Below are positions 52,701 to 60,962 of a stretch of 64,000 bases of DNA, one piece after another. The notes beneath the pieces were generated by a model. That model saw nothing but the letters and a program-made list of their open reading frames with translations. It ran no database searches and was not told the DNA's origin. The DNA is from CAVTPU01 sp963736695 (GTDB taxonomy: Bacteria > Actinomycetota > Actinomycetes > Mycobacteriales > Micromonosporaceae): NCBI GenBank assembly GCA_963736695.1, contig CAVTPU010000004.1, forward strand, positions 2,480,001-2,544,000, written 5' to 3'. Made by a program: the position numbers and the translations under genes. The number at the start of each line of letters is the position of its first letter. Within the stretch, counting starts at the first letter, position 1.

Positions 52701-54085
52701 TAGTCGGGCACCTGCGGATAGCTGCCGGGTGCGGCGAGCCCGCCGACGAGCGCGGGCGAGGCGACGGTGGCGATCGCGGCGACGGCGACCACCATGGCGA
52801 CTGCGGAGCGGACTCTCGCGAGCACATATCGGTCTGGGCCGACCGCGACGGGGGCGTCGGCGTGGGCCGAGACGCCAGCCCGGGCCGCTCTGCTCGCTCG
52901 GGCGAGCAGGCCCAGAAGGTGGGCGAGCCCGAGCGCGAGTGGCAGGCGCAGCACCACATCGAACTTGTGGGCGTTGCGCAGCGGCGCAGCGACCCCGTCA
53001 AGAAGTGACTGTTCCAGTTGGGCACCGGACCCGCCGAGATCACTCAGGTGGCCGACTCCCACCATGGCGACTCCGACGAGCATCGCGGCGACCAGATATC
53101 GACGATGCGGCATCCCTCGGCGGCTGAGTCCGCACAGCCCCAAGCCGGCGACCACGAGGGTCGCGGTGATGAGCCGTGGTTCGTTGGCGAGGCTCCAGCC
53201 GGCCGGCCAGGCGGGGCCACCGATTCCGACGAAGTAGGCCTGCCAATGTGACGCGCCGCGCAGCACGGTGACCGTGTCGGTGACCTGGGTGGTGACGGCG
53301 GCGGTCTCGATGAAGTCGAGGAATGGCGGACTGAATCGCCCCATTATCAGCAGCGGCACGACCCACCATGCGGTGGCGACCATCGTCGCGACCGTCCACG
53401 CGCCGAGCGCCGCCACCCGCCGCCGGACTGGACGGATCGTGGACAACCACAGCACCGCGGGGAAGGTCAGGGCGAGCACGGCCGTCGCGTTGACGCCCCC
53501 GGCGCACGCGATGACGAGCGCGGACCGGGTCACGCCGAGACGGATCGACGATCCTTTGCGCAGGTCGATGAGTGGCACGAGGACCCACGGCGCGAGGGCC
53601 ATGGGCCACACCTCGACCGAGATGGTTCCGAGTTCGGTGAGGATTCTCGGGGTGAGCGCGAAGGCGAGTCCGGCGACGAGCCGACTCATGGGGGTGCCGA
53701 TCGCCATCTTGCGGGTCAGTGCGACGACGCCGGTGAAGGCCAGGCACATGAGCAACGCCCACCACAACCGTTGCACAGCCCAGCCCGGCAGTCCGATGGC
53801 CTGGCCAGCGGCGAAAAATGGACCCATCGGCCACAGATAGCCATATGACTGATTTTGGATCTGTCCGAAGGCCGCCGTCGGATTCCACATGTGCAGCGCC
53901 CGCAGCAGCCAACCGACCGGGTTCGTCGTGAGGTCCACTTTGGTGTCGACGACGATCAGGCCAGGATCTTGAAGAAAAGCGAGTGCGGTGAGCACGGCGC
54001 ACACGGCCGCGGACCTGACCCGCCACACGACCTGCGCCGCTCTGGTGGGTGTGGACGGGTCGGCAGCCTCCGCCTCGGCCTTCAT
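49658..54085 (-). CDS. AftD-like alpha-(1->3)-arabinofuranosyltransferase (DUF3367 protein)
   Basis: Giant enzyme of 1475 residues. The N-terminal third is a polytopic GT-C-type membrane part (DPGLIVVDTKVDLTTNPVGWL with NQSYGYLWPMGPFF in an outer loop). The middle has two regions like F5/8 type C carbohydrate-binding modules (FAALDGDPTTSWQTPPG and AIFDGDAATAWLASTI). The end contains a further extracellular domain and two or three helices. AftD adds arabinose to arabinan in mycobacteria. The ATG at 54085 follows GGAGG; an upstream GTG at 54124 is less likely. Arabinan synthesis in this organism is an inference. Confidence 0.85.
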   Translation of the reverse strand: MKAEAEAADPSTPTRAAQVVWRVRSAAVCAVLTALAFLQDPGLIVVDTKVDLTTNPVGWLLRALHMWNPTAAFGQIQNQSYGYLWPMGPFFAAGQAIGLPGWAVQRLWWALLMCLAFTGVVALTRKMAIGTPMSRLVAGLAFALTPRILTELGTISVEVWPMALAPWVLVPLIDLRKGSSIRLGVTRSALVIACAGGVNATAVLALTFPAVLWLSTIRPVRRRVAALGAWTVATMVATAWWVVPLLIMGRFSPPFLDFIETAAVTTQVTDTVTVLRGASHWQAYFVGIGGPAWPAGWSLANEPRLITATLVVAGLGLCGLSRRGMPHRRYLVAAMLVGVAMVGVGHLSDLGGSGAQLEQSLLDGVAAPLRNAHKFDVVLRLPLALGLAHLLGLLARASRAARAGVSAHADAPVAVGPDRYVLARVRSAVAMVVAVAAIATVASPALVGGLAAPGSYPQVPDYWRQAATWLNEHLGPDRVLVLPGTRFPRYEWGSPAEEIVQPLMTSPWAVRDSIPLATPTTIRFLDTVESAIATGEGSAGLADFLARAGIRYVLLRSDLNYGISNVIRPAVVRQTITQSPGFTEVAAFGPNVGGPAAGDLHPDLGLNATMPALTVFQIDRQVEPVALYDASAVSTVVGGPESILAATQMGRLSDAPVILAGDRPSTGGFGPTVVTDGLRRRELSFGVLHSNSSATMTADEPMRLTAPAHDYLPAWASQWQTVVGYQGIAAVSASSSWSQAQGLGGVRPDHQPFAALDGDPTTSWQTPPGLAPEGQWLEITLAEPQPVTEVAVRVDLLASAVPTRLTVRVGNRSREIAVTGDRAVATFAGGVVTRTVTIEIDAANAVRLGAGGIGIAEVDIPGVSASRTLITPVPPASDQPASVVLSAAPATANCLFLGDAPHCGVGLAQGSEDGRVIDRVISLPAAADYRTSLRARPIAGAALNAAIDELIAANRPNQPQLVASSTEVSDPAARPGAIFDGDAATAWLASTIDSQPWLRLTWASQQTITGLRLDLAPGVAASRPLAVNVVGGDGIRAGALQPNGEVRFEPALHGNQITILFSAVAPARSYDPFRNRFDPLPVAVGELTVLGGPTRKPRVVPAKAAVQRPAAGRVNSNASNASSTTTPAAPATPAAPATGPGGPAAREAAGLNRRVSLPCGSGPTVEMGGERRRTALTGTLRDLVQLREMSALLCGQGSRVPVRLGSGAIRVLARASALATPTTLALDPDRAAATDWASATESPVTVKRWDATDRRIQLDPSTRSRVLVVRENTNPGWHAQLNGRQLTPVVLDGWQQGWVVPPGGGGELVLRFVPDIAYRTALAGGGLLVAALAAVAMWPARSRGGHEPPPGLFSVARPARRRQPWLVSAIVGGAALLLTGGVAGLLLIVTGLLVVNGWQVMPHDANQRRARRRWAQTVIWLTPVALFAAAGWASVFSATRVVDAAPQLLALAALTASWLSITVPVRRRGQRAPNL

Positions 54086-54167
54086 ATCGCCTCCGTTTCG
54101 ACCATTGCCTTGCCGACCCACCACCCCATATGGTGGCGCGATCGCGAAAGACTACCCGGGAGTCGCA

Positions 54168-55310
54168 GTGGGCGGACAGACCAGCAGCGGCCGCCATGTG
54201 CTCTTCCTCAACTGGCGAGACACCCGAAATCCTGAGGGTGGCGGATCCGAAGTCTATGTGGAGCGGATCGCGGGGGAACTGGTCGCGGCTGGGCATCGGG
54301 CGACGCTGGTGTGCGCCGCGCATAACGCCGCGCCGCGAGACGAGACAACCCCAAGCGGTGTACGAGTGCTGCGGCTGGGCGGGCGACGCACGGTCTATCC
54401 GCGCGCGTTGATCGCCTATCTCGCCGGGCTGGTGCGGTTGGGCCGCTTGGGTCGGGCGGGACGACCGGACATTGTGGTCGATGTGGCCAATGGAGTCCCG
54501 TTTCTCGCGCCGCTTTATAGCCGAAAGCCGGTTATTTCGCTTGTCCACCACGTGCATCGGGAGCAGTGGCCGGTGGTGTTGCCTGGGTGGCAGGCACGAA
54601 TCGGGTGGTGGATCGAGTCGCGCCTGGCGCCGTGGGTCTATCGACGCAGCCGCTATGTGGCGGTCTCCGAAGCCACCCGCAGCGAATTGGTCTCATTGGG
54701 GGTGGATCGCGACCGGATCACGGTCGTGCATAACGGCACACCAGAGGTCGTCGCTCCGGCTGAGCCGCGCCACCACGCACCATTGATGGTTGTTTTGGGC
54801 CGGTTAGTGCCACACAAACAGGTCGAGGTGGCGTTGCGCACAGTCGCCGAGCTGGCCGGAGAGTTTCCCGATCTCGCCCTGGTCGTCGCCGGCCAGGGGT
54901 GGTGGGAGCCGCAGTTGCGGGAGTTCGCGGCGAACCTCGGCATTGACGACCGGGTGCGGTTCGACGGTTTTGTCACGGAGAGCGAGAAGCACACCCTGCT
55001 CAGTTCGGCGTGGGTGGCGTTGACCCCGTCACTCAAAGAGGGCTGGGGACTGACCATTGTGGAGGCCGGGGCGCGGAGCACCCCGACGGTGGCGTTCCGG
55101 ACGGCGGGAGGCGTCAGTGAGGCGATCGTCGACGGCGTCACCGGTCTGCTCGCCGACGACCCCGACGACTTCGTCGCCAAGGTGCGCGTGCTGCTCGCCG
55201 ATGGCCGCCTGCGCCACGAGATGGGTGAGGCAGCCCGCCGGCACGCCGGCGAGTTCACCTGGCGTGCGGCGGGTCAGCGTTTCGCGGGTCTCATCGCGCC
55301 CACGCGCTGA
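54168..55310 (+). CDS. Glycosyltransferase family 4 protein
   Basis: Protein of 380 residues with the GT-B fold. RNPEGGGSEVYVERIAGELVAAGH is the acceptor-side loop; VVHNGTPE, VVLGRLVPHKQVEVALRTV and the donor-binding EGWGLTIVEAGA (E-x7-E) are the GT4 signatures. The GTG at 54168 is supported by GGGAG six bases upstream and begins just before HVLFLNWRD. It is divergent from the AftD-like gene. The M. tuberculosis counterpart by locus content is Rv0225. Confidence 0.9.
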   Translation: MGGQTSSGRHVLFLNWRDTRNPEGGGSEVYVERIAGELVAAGHRATLVCAAHNAAPRDETTPSGVRVLRLGGRRTVYPRALIAYLAGLVRLGRLGRAGRPDIVVDVANGVPFLAPLYSRKPVISLVHHVHREQWPVVLPGWQARIGWWIESRLAPWVYRRSRYVAVSEATRSELVSLGVDRDRITVVHNGTPEVVAPAEPRHHAPLMVVLGRLVPHKQVEVALRTVAELAGEFPDLALVVAGQGWWEPQLREFAANLGIDDRVRFDGFVTESEKHTLLSSAWVALTPSLKEGWGLTIVEAGARSTPTVAFRTAGGVSEAIVDGVTGLLADDPDDFVAKVRVLLADGRLRHEMGEAARRHAGEFTWRAAGQRFAGLIAPTR

Positions 55311-55325
55311 GATCAGCGCGTGGGC
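55298..55325. terminator. Hairpin overlapping the end of the GT4 gene
   Basis: A 13-base arm (55298-55310), which includes the stop codon, pairs perfectly with 55313-55325. The 2-base centre means the outer 12 pairs would close a 4-base loop. It lies between convergent genes. Confidence 0.65.
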
Positions 55326-55353
55326 GGCACGCAAGCCTCACGACGCGCGAGCG

Positions 55354-55512
55354 TCACCGATTGCCATAAATGGATGGCTTCTCCTGATTGGTGATGGTCT
55401 GCGAAACCTCTTCGGCGGAAGGCGCCAACTGCGGGACGGCGGCGGCCATCCCGATCACGCCGAGCACTGCGCCGAGCACTCCCGCGACCACGGCGGTGAC
55501 CACGATGGGCAT
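55354..55512 (-). CDS. DUF2613 family small membrane protein
   Basis: Protein of 52 residues: one hydrophobic helix (VVTAVVAGVLGAVLGVIGMAAAV) followed by a polar end (PSAEEVSQTITNQEKPSIYGN). Matches the DUF2613 family, whose M. tuberculosis member Rv0236A is adjacent to aftD. The ATG at 55512 has AGGAGG at ideal distance; the longer frame from 55539 is therefore unlikely. Confidence 0.88.
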   Translation of the reverse strand: MPIVVTAVVAGVLGAVLGVIGMAAAVPQLAPSAEEVSQTITNQEKPSIYGNR

Positions 55513-55543
55513 GTGTTCCTCCTGAGTTTGTGTCGGCACGTTA

Positions 55544-57241
55544 TCACGTGCTAGGGGTTCGGCGAACCCACCAGATGGCCGCGATGATCAGACCAAGAAC
55601 TGAGGCGTAGACCGCCCCAAACAGCCACCGACGCCCCACGCCGACCGTCGGCGGCGCGGTGAACCGCGGGTTCTCATAGAGGTCGAGCACCGGACCCCGC
55701 AGCGCGGGGCGCAGACCCCGCAGAACAGACGCGGCAACAACGGACTCGCCGCCTGGATTGTCCCGCCCCGATTCATGCTCGACGAGCACCCAACGGATCC
55801 CGGTGTCCGCAATGGGCTCGCCGTCGGCGATCAACCGTCGAATCTGCTCGGCGCGGGGGCTCTCGCCCTCGACGACGATGTCGCCGACGACCAACGTGTC
55901 GTCGGTGACGACGTCGACGGGCAGATATCGGGGGGCCGGGTCGATCACCGTGCGGTCGGCGTTCCACGGATAGCGCCGATATTCACTCATCGGAAGCACC
56001 AGCACCTCGCCGGGCGAATCGGTCACCAGAGCCGCGACCCGGTCCCAGTCCGCCGGATAGCGCACCGGGCGCAGCGCGCCCGCCGCCCCAACGGCGAGGT
56101 CCGGCAGCGCCACCACCCACATCAGAGCCGCCGCGACGAGCACCATCCGAGCACGCGGCCGCGTGAGTCGGGCCACCGCGCGTTCGACCCCGAGCGCCGA
56201 CGCGACCACCACAAGCACGGCATAGGGCGCGACGAACTTCTGCCCGTCGCGCAGCATTCCGCCCCCGGGCACGTGACTCACCCACCAGCCGAGCAGGTCG
56301 GCGGTGATCGGGATGACCCCGAGCATCGCGAGCACGAACCCGATCGCCGCGAGCCAGCCCAGCCGGGCCGCCGCGCCTGCGGGCCACCGGCGCGCGAGCC
56401 ACGGCCAGCCCACGATGGCCAGCGCGACCATCGTCGCCGTGACCAGCGGGGTGAGCACCGACGCCCGACTGAGCGGCGTGGTCAACGAGTTCCAGATGCC
56501 GCCGGTGCCGGCGAGCGCGACCACCGGCCCGGCCCAGTTCTCGCCCCGCGCGGCGAACGCCGCCACGCCAGCCGGGTCGGACCGCCCGCCCGCTTCGGCG
56601 ATCAAGGCCGCGATCAGCCACGGCGCCTTGAGCGCCACCGTCGCGCTGATCGCGGCGGCACTCGCCCGCCATCGGGCCCGATCCACTGTCAAGACCACGA
56701 CGGTGAGCAGCGCGAGCAGCCCACCGGTCGGGGTGATGGCGCATAGCGCCGCCGCGAGGATCAGCCTCGGCAGGCTGCCTCGGGTGCCGGCTCGAACGCC
56801 GATCGCCGCTTTGATCAGCCAGGGCAACGCCGCGTAGGCCAACAGCAGACCCCACTGGCCAAGCAGCAGCCGCTCGACGAGATAGGCGGTCCAGACATAT
56901 CCGACCGCCGCGATCACCCGAGTGAGCAGGCGACCCGCGGGCACCAGCCGGGCGGCTCCGACTCCGGCGAGATAGATCGCGGCGGCCAACGCCACCCGTT
57001 GCACCATCCACCCGGGCGCGATGAGGTTCGCGATCGCGACGACGGCATCCTCGGGCACGGCACGCGGCAGTCCGACCACCGGCGCCAGCGTCTGCCACCG
57101 CAACGCTTGGCGCGGCACGAAGACCATGTCGAACCGCAGCACATAGCCGGGGGCCGCGAGCGGCGCGAGAATGACGAGGGTCGACAACGCCGCGACGACT
57201 CGCACCACCCACCGGTCGCGAACCTCCGGCCGCACGCTCAT
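55544..57241 (-). CDS. Polytopic membrane protein of the envelope locus (Rv0226c-like)
   Basis: Protein of 565 residues with 12 or more hydrophobic helices, beginning RWVVRVVAALSTLVILAPLAAPGYVLRFDMVFVPRQAL. The last part is an extracellular domain (DSPGEVLVLPMSEYRRYPWNADRTVIDPAPRYLPVD) followed by a terminal helix. The pattern resembles GT-C-type transferases, with an acidic first loop (RFDMVF), though no family signature is certain. The ATG at 57241 overlaps the methyltransferase stop (ATGA), implying coupling. Confidence 0.8.
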   Translation of the reverse strand: MSVRPEVRDRWVVRVVAALSTLVILAPLAAPGYVLRFDMVFVPRQALRWQTLAPVVGLPRAVPEDAVVAIANLIAPGWMVQRVALAAAIYLAGVGAARLVPAGRLLTRVIAAVGYVWTAYLVERLLLGQWGLLLAYAALPWLIKAAIGVRAGTRGSLPRLILAAALCAITPTGGLLALLTVVVLTVDRARWRASAAAISATVALKAPWLIAALIAEAGGRSDPAGVAAFAARGENWAGPVVALAGTGGIWNSLTTPLSRASVLTPLVTATMVALAIVGWPWLARRWPAGAAARLGWLAAIGFVLAMLGVIPITADLLGWWVSHVPGGGMLRDGQKFVAPYAVLVVVASALGVERAVARLTRPRARMVLVAAALMWVVALPDLAVGAAGALRPVRYPADWDRVAALVTDSPGEVLVLPMSEYRRYPWNADRTVIDPAPRYLPVDVVTDDTLVVGDIVVEGESPRAEQIRRLIADGEPIADTGIRWVLVEHESGRDNPGGESVVAASVLRGLRPALRGPVLDLYENPRFTAPPTVGVGRRWLFGAVYASVLGLIIAAIWWVRRTPST

Positions 57242-58002
57242 CTCTTGCGCAGCACGAAGACGAGGTTCCAGGTGACGAACTCGCGCAGCACCGGCACGCG
57301 CACCACGGCCCGCGCCCACGACGGCAGATAGCGGGGAAACACGGCCACCACGTCGGCGCCCCGTTGACGGGCGCACCACCTGAGCATCGTGGCAGCCGAC
57401 ACGGCGTACATGCTCTCGCCGTAAAGGTTTTTGGGTCGTTTGCCGTGCCGTCGCTCATAACGGCGCGCTGCCCACGAACCACCCAGATAGTGCCAGGGCG
57501 ACGTTTCATGCCCACCCCATGGCGAAAGCCACAAGGTGTAGGACAGATAGATCACGCCGCCGGGCCGCGTGACACGAACCATCTCCTCGGCCATGCCGAC
57601 CGGATCGGGCACGTGCTCCAACACATTGGAGGAGAAACACAGATCGATCGAGCCCGTACGGATCGGCAGGCACAAAGCGCTGCCGAGCACCGCCCCGTCG
57701 GGAAACTCGCCGTCGCGCGCCGACATCTCGCCAGCGTCGATGTCGACGCAGATGACTCGGGCACCCTCCGCCCTCAGCTCCCGGGTGAAGTATCCGGCGC
57801 CGCCACCCACGTCGAGAACGGTCGCATCGGACAGGTCCGTGAAGGCCCGCAACTGGGCCACCGTGTCCCGGGCCAGCGTGCCGTAGAAGAAATCGGGGTC
57901 AGACTGTTCTTTGCGGAACGCGGCGAACAGGCGAACGGAACGGGCCAGAGTGGCCCGGAAAACCGGTGGGGCGATTGAGGAATCCGGGTCGGACGACCGC
58001 AC
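57238..58002 (-). CDS. SAM-dependent methyltransferase (Rv0224c-like)
   Basis: Protein of 254 residues. TVLDVGGGAGYFTRELRAEGARVICVDID is the SAM site and FSSNVLEHVPDPVGMAEEMVRVTRPGGVIYLSYTLW covers later motifs. The region FRKEQSDPDFFYGTLARDTV precedes it, as in the Rv0224c type. The GTG at 58002 is strongly supported by AGGAGG six bases upstream; an earlier in-frame start at 58071 lies inside a repeat-containing promoter. Its stop overlaps the next gene's start. Confidence 0.88.
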   Translation of the reverse strand: MRSSDPDSSIAPPVFRATLARSVRLFAAFRKEQSDPDFFYGTLARDTVAQLRAFTDLSDATVLDVGGGAGYFTRELRAEGARVICVDIDAGEMSARDGEFPDGAVLGSALCLPIRTGSIDLCFSSNVLEHVPDPVGMAEEMVRVTRPGGVIYLSYTLWLSPWGGHETSPWHYLGGSWAARRYERRHGKRPKNLYGESMYAVSAATMLRWCARQRGADVVAVFPRYLPSWARAVVRVPVLREFVTWNLVFVLRKR

Positions 58003-58060
58003 AGTCCACCTCCTGCCTTCGCCGCTTCGTGTGCCGCCGCACCGCCATAAGGACAGACGA

Positions 58061-58099
58061 TGGCGCCACACGGTGGCGCCACATAGTGGCGACGCACGG
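58061..58099. repeat. Three 13-bp direct repeats (iterons) in the divergent promoter
   Basis: Units TGGCGCCACACGG (58061-58073), TGGCGCCACATAG (58074-58086) and TGGCGACGCACGG (58087-58099) stand head to tail. The core TGGCGCCA of the first two is itself palindromic. They lie between the methyltransferase (start 58002) and the flippase-like gene (start 58187), so a regulator binding here could control both. Confidence 0.8.
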
Positions 58100-58186
58100 T
58101 TGCGACACTGTACCGTCCTGACGACCTCGACAGCAGGGGCGGACGGCTCGGCGACGCCGACTCGAAGCGGCCGATAGGGGGCAGGT

Positions 58187-59470
58187 GTGACCCAGCAGAC
58201 TCAATCGCGGTCAGGCCAGCCCACCCGACCGTCCGCGCAGCCGCTCGGACCCGCCGGCACCGTCGTCGCCGGAGCGGGGTTCGCGGTCAACGCCCTGGCA
58301 TATGTCGTGCCCCTGCTCGGCGCTCGCGTGCTGGACCCCAGCGATCTCGGGGCTCTCGCCGCGGCCCTGGCGATCGGAGCGCTCGCAACCGTTCCCGGGC
58401 TCGGCATCCAGACGGCGCTGGCCGTCGGCTGGGCGCGGCACGGCCGGGTCACCAACGCCGGACGCCTCACCGTCGTCGCAGCAACCGTCACGGCCGTGCT
58501 GCTCACTGTGGCCGTGCCGGTGTTCGACCTGCTGCTGCGAGTGCCGGCCGGCCCGTCCATAGCGATGGCCGTCACCAGCGTCGGCGTCGTCGCGGCCAGC
58601 CGCTGGCTCGGACAGTTGCAGGGCACGCAGCGTTTCGCCCGACTCGGTGCCGGCATGGTGGCGATCGCGACCGCGCGTTATGGGGTCGTGGCCGCTGGTC
58701 TGAGCACCGGGCTCGGGCTCACAGGTTCGTTGTGGGCCGGCGCGGCAGCCGTTTGGCTTGTGTTGCCGGTACTCGGTTGGCTGGCCCGCCGCGCCGAGCC
58801 GAGCCCGCCGCCGTCCGAACTGGTCGTCTCCGGCGTCATCGCCGGCGTCGTCTCCGGTCGGGAGGTCGTCTCGGCGAGCACCGCCACGGTCGCGATGCTC
58901 GCCGCCTCCTATGCCGACCTGGTTCTCGCCCGGCACTTTCTCAGCGATGCCGAGTCCGGGGCCTATGCGGTCGGCGCGGTTCTCACCAAAGGCGCGTTGT
59001 GGGCGCCACAGGTGGTCACGGTGTTGGCGTTGCCTCGATTGGCCCAGGGCAGTCGCCGGGCGCTCGCGGGCGCGCTCGCCCTTGTCGGCGCATGTGGGGC
59101 TGTGCTGGTGATGGCGGCGTGGTTGGCCGGACCGCTCGCGATCTCTGTGGTAGGCGGTTCGCGTTATGCCGACCTCAGCCCCTATGCGGTCGGTTTCGCC
59201 GCGTCGGGTGCCTGTTATGCGATCACGTTCGTGCTGATAAACGCGCAGATCGCGGCGTCGGCACGGTTTCCGGCCGGGCCGTTGTGGATCGCGCTGGCGG
59301 CGCTGCCCATCGGAGTCTGGCTGCTGCACCCGGCGACCCTCGGCGGCATCGTCGGTATCGCGGCCGCAGTCGCGGCCTTTGCCACGGCAGCGATGGGCGT
59401 CACGGTCGGCATCACGATCGCAGCGTCTCGCCGGTCCGACCCGCGCCCGGCGACCGATCATGCCCCGTGA
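58187..59470 (+). CDS. Polysaccharide flippase-like membrane protein (MOP superfamily)
   Basis: Protein of 427 residues with about 12 helices; GARVLDPSDLGALAAALAIGALA resembles the start of Wzx/MATE-type lipid-linked sugar exporters, and LVLARHFLSDAESGAYAVGAVLTKGALW is typical of that fold's seventh helix region. It would move lipid-linked glycan precursors across the membrane, matching the neighbouring glycosyltransferases. Start GTG at 58187, following GGGGGCAGG. Divergent from the methyltransferase. Confidence 0.8.
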   Translation: MTQQTQSRSGQPTRPSAQPLGPAGTVVAGAGFAVNALAYVVPLLGARVLDPSDLGALAAALAIGALATVPGLGIQTALAVGWARHGRVTNAGRLTVVAATVTAVLLTVAVPVFDLLLRVPAGPSIAMAVTSVGVVAASRWLGQLQGTQRFARLGAGMVAIATARYGVVAAGLSTGLGLTGSLWAGAAAVWLVLPVLGWLARRAEPSPPPSELVVSGVIAGVVSGREVVSASTATVAMLAASYADLVLARHFLSDAESGAYAVGAVLTKGALWAPQVVTVLALPRLAQGSRRALAGALALVGACGAVLVMAAWLAGPLAISVVGGSRYADLSPYAVGFAASGACYAITFVLINAQIAASARFPAGPLWIALAALPIGVWLLHPATLGGIVGIAAAVAAFATAAMGVTVGITIAASRRSDPRPATDHAP

Positions 59471-59491
59471 TCGACTTGATAGGGAAATCAC

Positions 59492-59525
59492 AACGCCCGG
59501 CGATCGCTCTCGGTCGCCGGGCGTT
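59492..59525 (+). terminator. Rho-independent-like terminator
   Basis: Arms AACGCCCGGCGA (59492-59503) and TCGCCGGGCGTT (59514-59525) pair over 12 bases around a 10-base loop, followed by TTGTGT; 21 bases after the flippase stop. Confidence 0.8.
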
Positions 59526-59552
59526 TGTGTCAACTCAGTTGTGCCTGCTCAG

Positions 59553-59642
59553 TGGCGGTGGTGAAGGGATTTGAACCCTTGGAGGGGTTGCCCCCTCACA
59601 CGCTTTCGAGGCGTGCTCCTTAGGCCGCTCGGACACACCACC
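59553..59642 (-). tRNA. tRNA-Ser (CGA anticodon)
   Basis: On the minus strand: acceptor GGTGGTG paired with CACCACC, anticodon loop CTCGAAA giving CGA, long variable arm (TGAGGGGGCAACCCCTCC), T-loop GGTTCAAATCC, encoded CCA. It reads UCG, a frequent serine codon in high-GC genomes. Confidence 0.95.
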
Positions 59643-59740
59643 GCCGAGAAGGGTACCCGACCCGACCCCCACCTGTCGCACCGGTATCGGCGAGCCACCC
59701 CTGGGGCCGGGGCCGACACGGCCAGTGCATGATCTGCGCT

Positions 59741-60451
59741 ATGAGCACGCATATCGGCGCGGAGCCGGGTGAGATCGCGGAACGGGTCCTGATGCCAGGA
59801 GATCCGCTGCGGGCGAAGTGGATCGCGGAGAACTTCCTCGACGACGCCACGTGTTATTCGACCGTACGGAACATGCTCGGTTTCACCGGCACCTATCAGG
59901 GCATGCCGGTGTCGGTGCAGGGGTCGGGCATGGGCATGCCGTCGTGCTCGATCTACGCCCACGAGTTGATCAACGATTATGGCGTGAAGAGCCTGATCCG
60001 GGTCGGCACGTGCGGTGCGCTGTCGCCATCGCTCAAGCTGCGCGACGTCATTGTGGCGAGCGGCTCGTCAACCGAGTCGGGCATGAACCGCATGCGTTTC
60101 GATGGGCTCATCGACTATGCGCCGGTGGCCGATTTCTCCCTCATGCGGGCCGCCGTCGACGCCGCGCACCGGCTCGGTGTCGAGGCTCACGTCGGCCCGG
60201 TGCTCGCGGCGGACGCGTTCTATTCGGATCGCACGGACCTCTTCGACGCGCTCGCCGACTATGGCGTGCTCGCGGTCGAGATGGAGTCGGCGGCGCTCTA
60301 TACGATCGCGGCCCGGTTCCGGGCTCGAGCGTTGACGGTGCTCACCGTGAGCGACCACATTCGAACCGGCGAGAAGGCGACCGCGCTGGAGCGGGAGCAG
60401 ACGTTCCAGCACATGGTGCAGATCGCGCTCGACGCCCTGCTACCGCAATAG
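59741..60451 (+). CDS. deoD: Purine-nucleoside phosphorylase (DeoD type)
   Basis: Protein of 236 residues of the hexameric PNP/UDP phosphorylase family; cleaves purine nucleosides with phosphate to base and ribose-1-phosphate. ERVLMPGDPLRAKWIAE and GSGMGMPSCSIYAHEL near the N-terminus, IRVGTCGAL and the MESAALY ribose-binding motif are clear. Start ATG at 59741; an ATG at 59729 is also in frame. Links to the purine genes earlier in the window are metabolic rather than operonic. Confidence 0.95.
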   Translation: MSTHIGAEPGEIAERVLMPGDPLRAKWIAENFLDDATCYSTVRNMLGFTGTYQGMPVSVQGSGMGMPSCSIYAHELINDYGVKSLIRVGTCGALSPSLKLRDVIVASGSSTESGMNRMRFDGLIDYAPVADFSLMRAAVDAAHRLGVEAHVGPVLAADAFYSDRTDLFDALADYGVLAVEMESAALYTIAARFRARALTVLTVSDHIRTGEKATALEREQTFQHMVQIALDALLPQ

Positions 60452-60455
60452 GTTT

Positions 60456-60962
60456 TCACCTGCGGTGCGGCTGAAAGAAGTCGCGCATGAGCGTCGCGCA
60501 CTCCGGCTCCAGAACCCCGGCATAGACGTCCGGCCGGTGGTTGAGACGCTGGTCGCGCACCACATCCCACAGCGATCCGACCGCCCCGGTCTTCGGTTCC
60601 CACGCGCCGAAGACCAGGGTGGCGACGCGTGCGAGCACCAGCGCGCCCGCACACATGGTGCACGGTTCCAGGGTGACGACGAGGGTGCAGCCGTCGAGTC
60701 GCCACACGCCGAGCCGGGTCGCGGCCTCGCGCAAGGCGACGATCTCGGCGTGCGCGGTCGGGTCGCCGAGGCGTTCGCGTTCGTTGCGGGCGGCGGCGAG
60801 CTCGCTCCCGTCGGGACCATAGACCACTGCCCCGACGGGTACGTCGAGCTCGCCCGACGCGCCCTTCCCAGTCTCTGGCTCGCCGGCAGGGCGGGTCGCC
60901 GCGATCCGCAGAGCGCGGCGCATCCAGGTCTCGTGGAGGTCACGCCGAAGCGGGCCGGTCAC
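60456..60962 (-). CDS. tadA: tRNA-specific adenosine deaminase
   Basis: Converts A34 to inosine in tRNA-Arg(ACG); 168 residues. The zinc site is HAEI (His71, Glu73) with PCTMCAG (Cys101, Cys104). The GTG start at 60962 overlaps the stop of the upstream partner gene (GTGA), supporting the longer N-terminus; a shorter start at the ATG at 60923 is possible. It is convergent with deoD, five bases apart. Confidence 0.93.
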   Translation of the reverse strand: MTGPLRRDLHETWMRRALRIAATRPAGEPETGKGASGELDVPVGAVVYGPDGSELAAARNERERLGDPTAHAEIVALREAATRLGVWRLDGCTLVVTLEPCTMCAGALVLARVATLVFGAWEPKTGAVGSLWDVVRDQRLNHRPDVYAGVLEPECATLMRDFFQPHRR

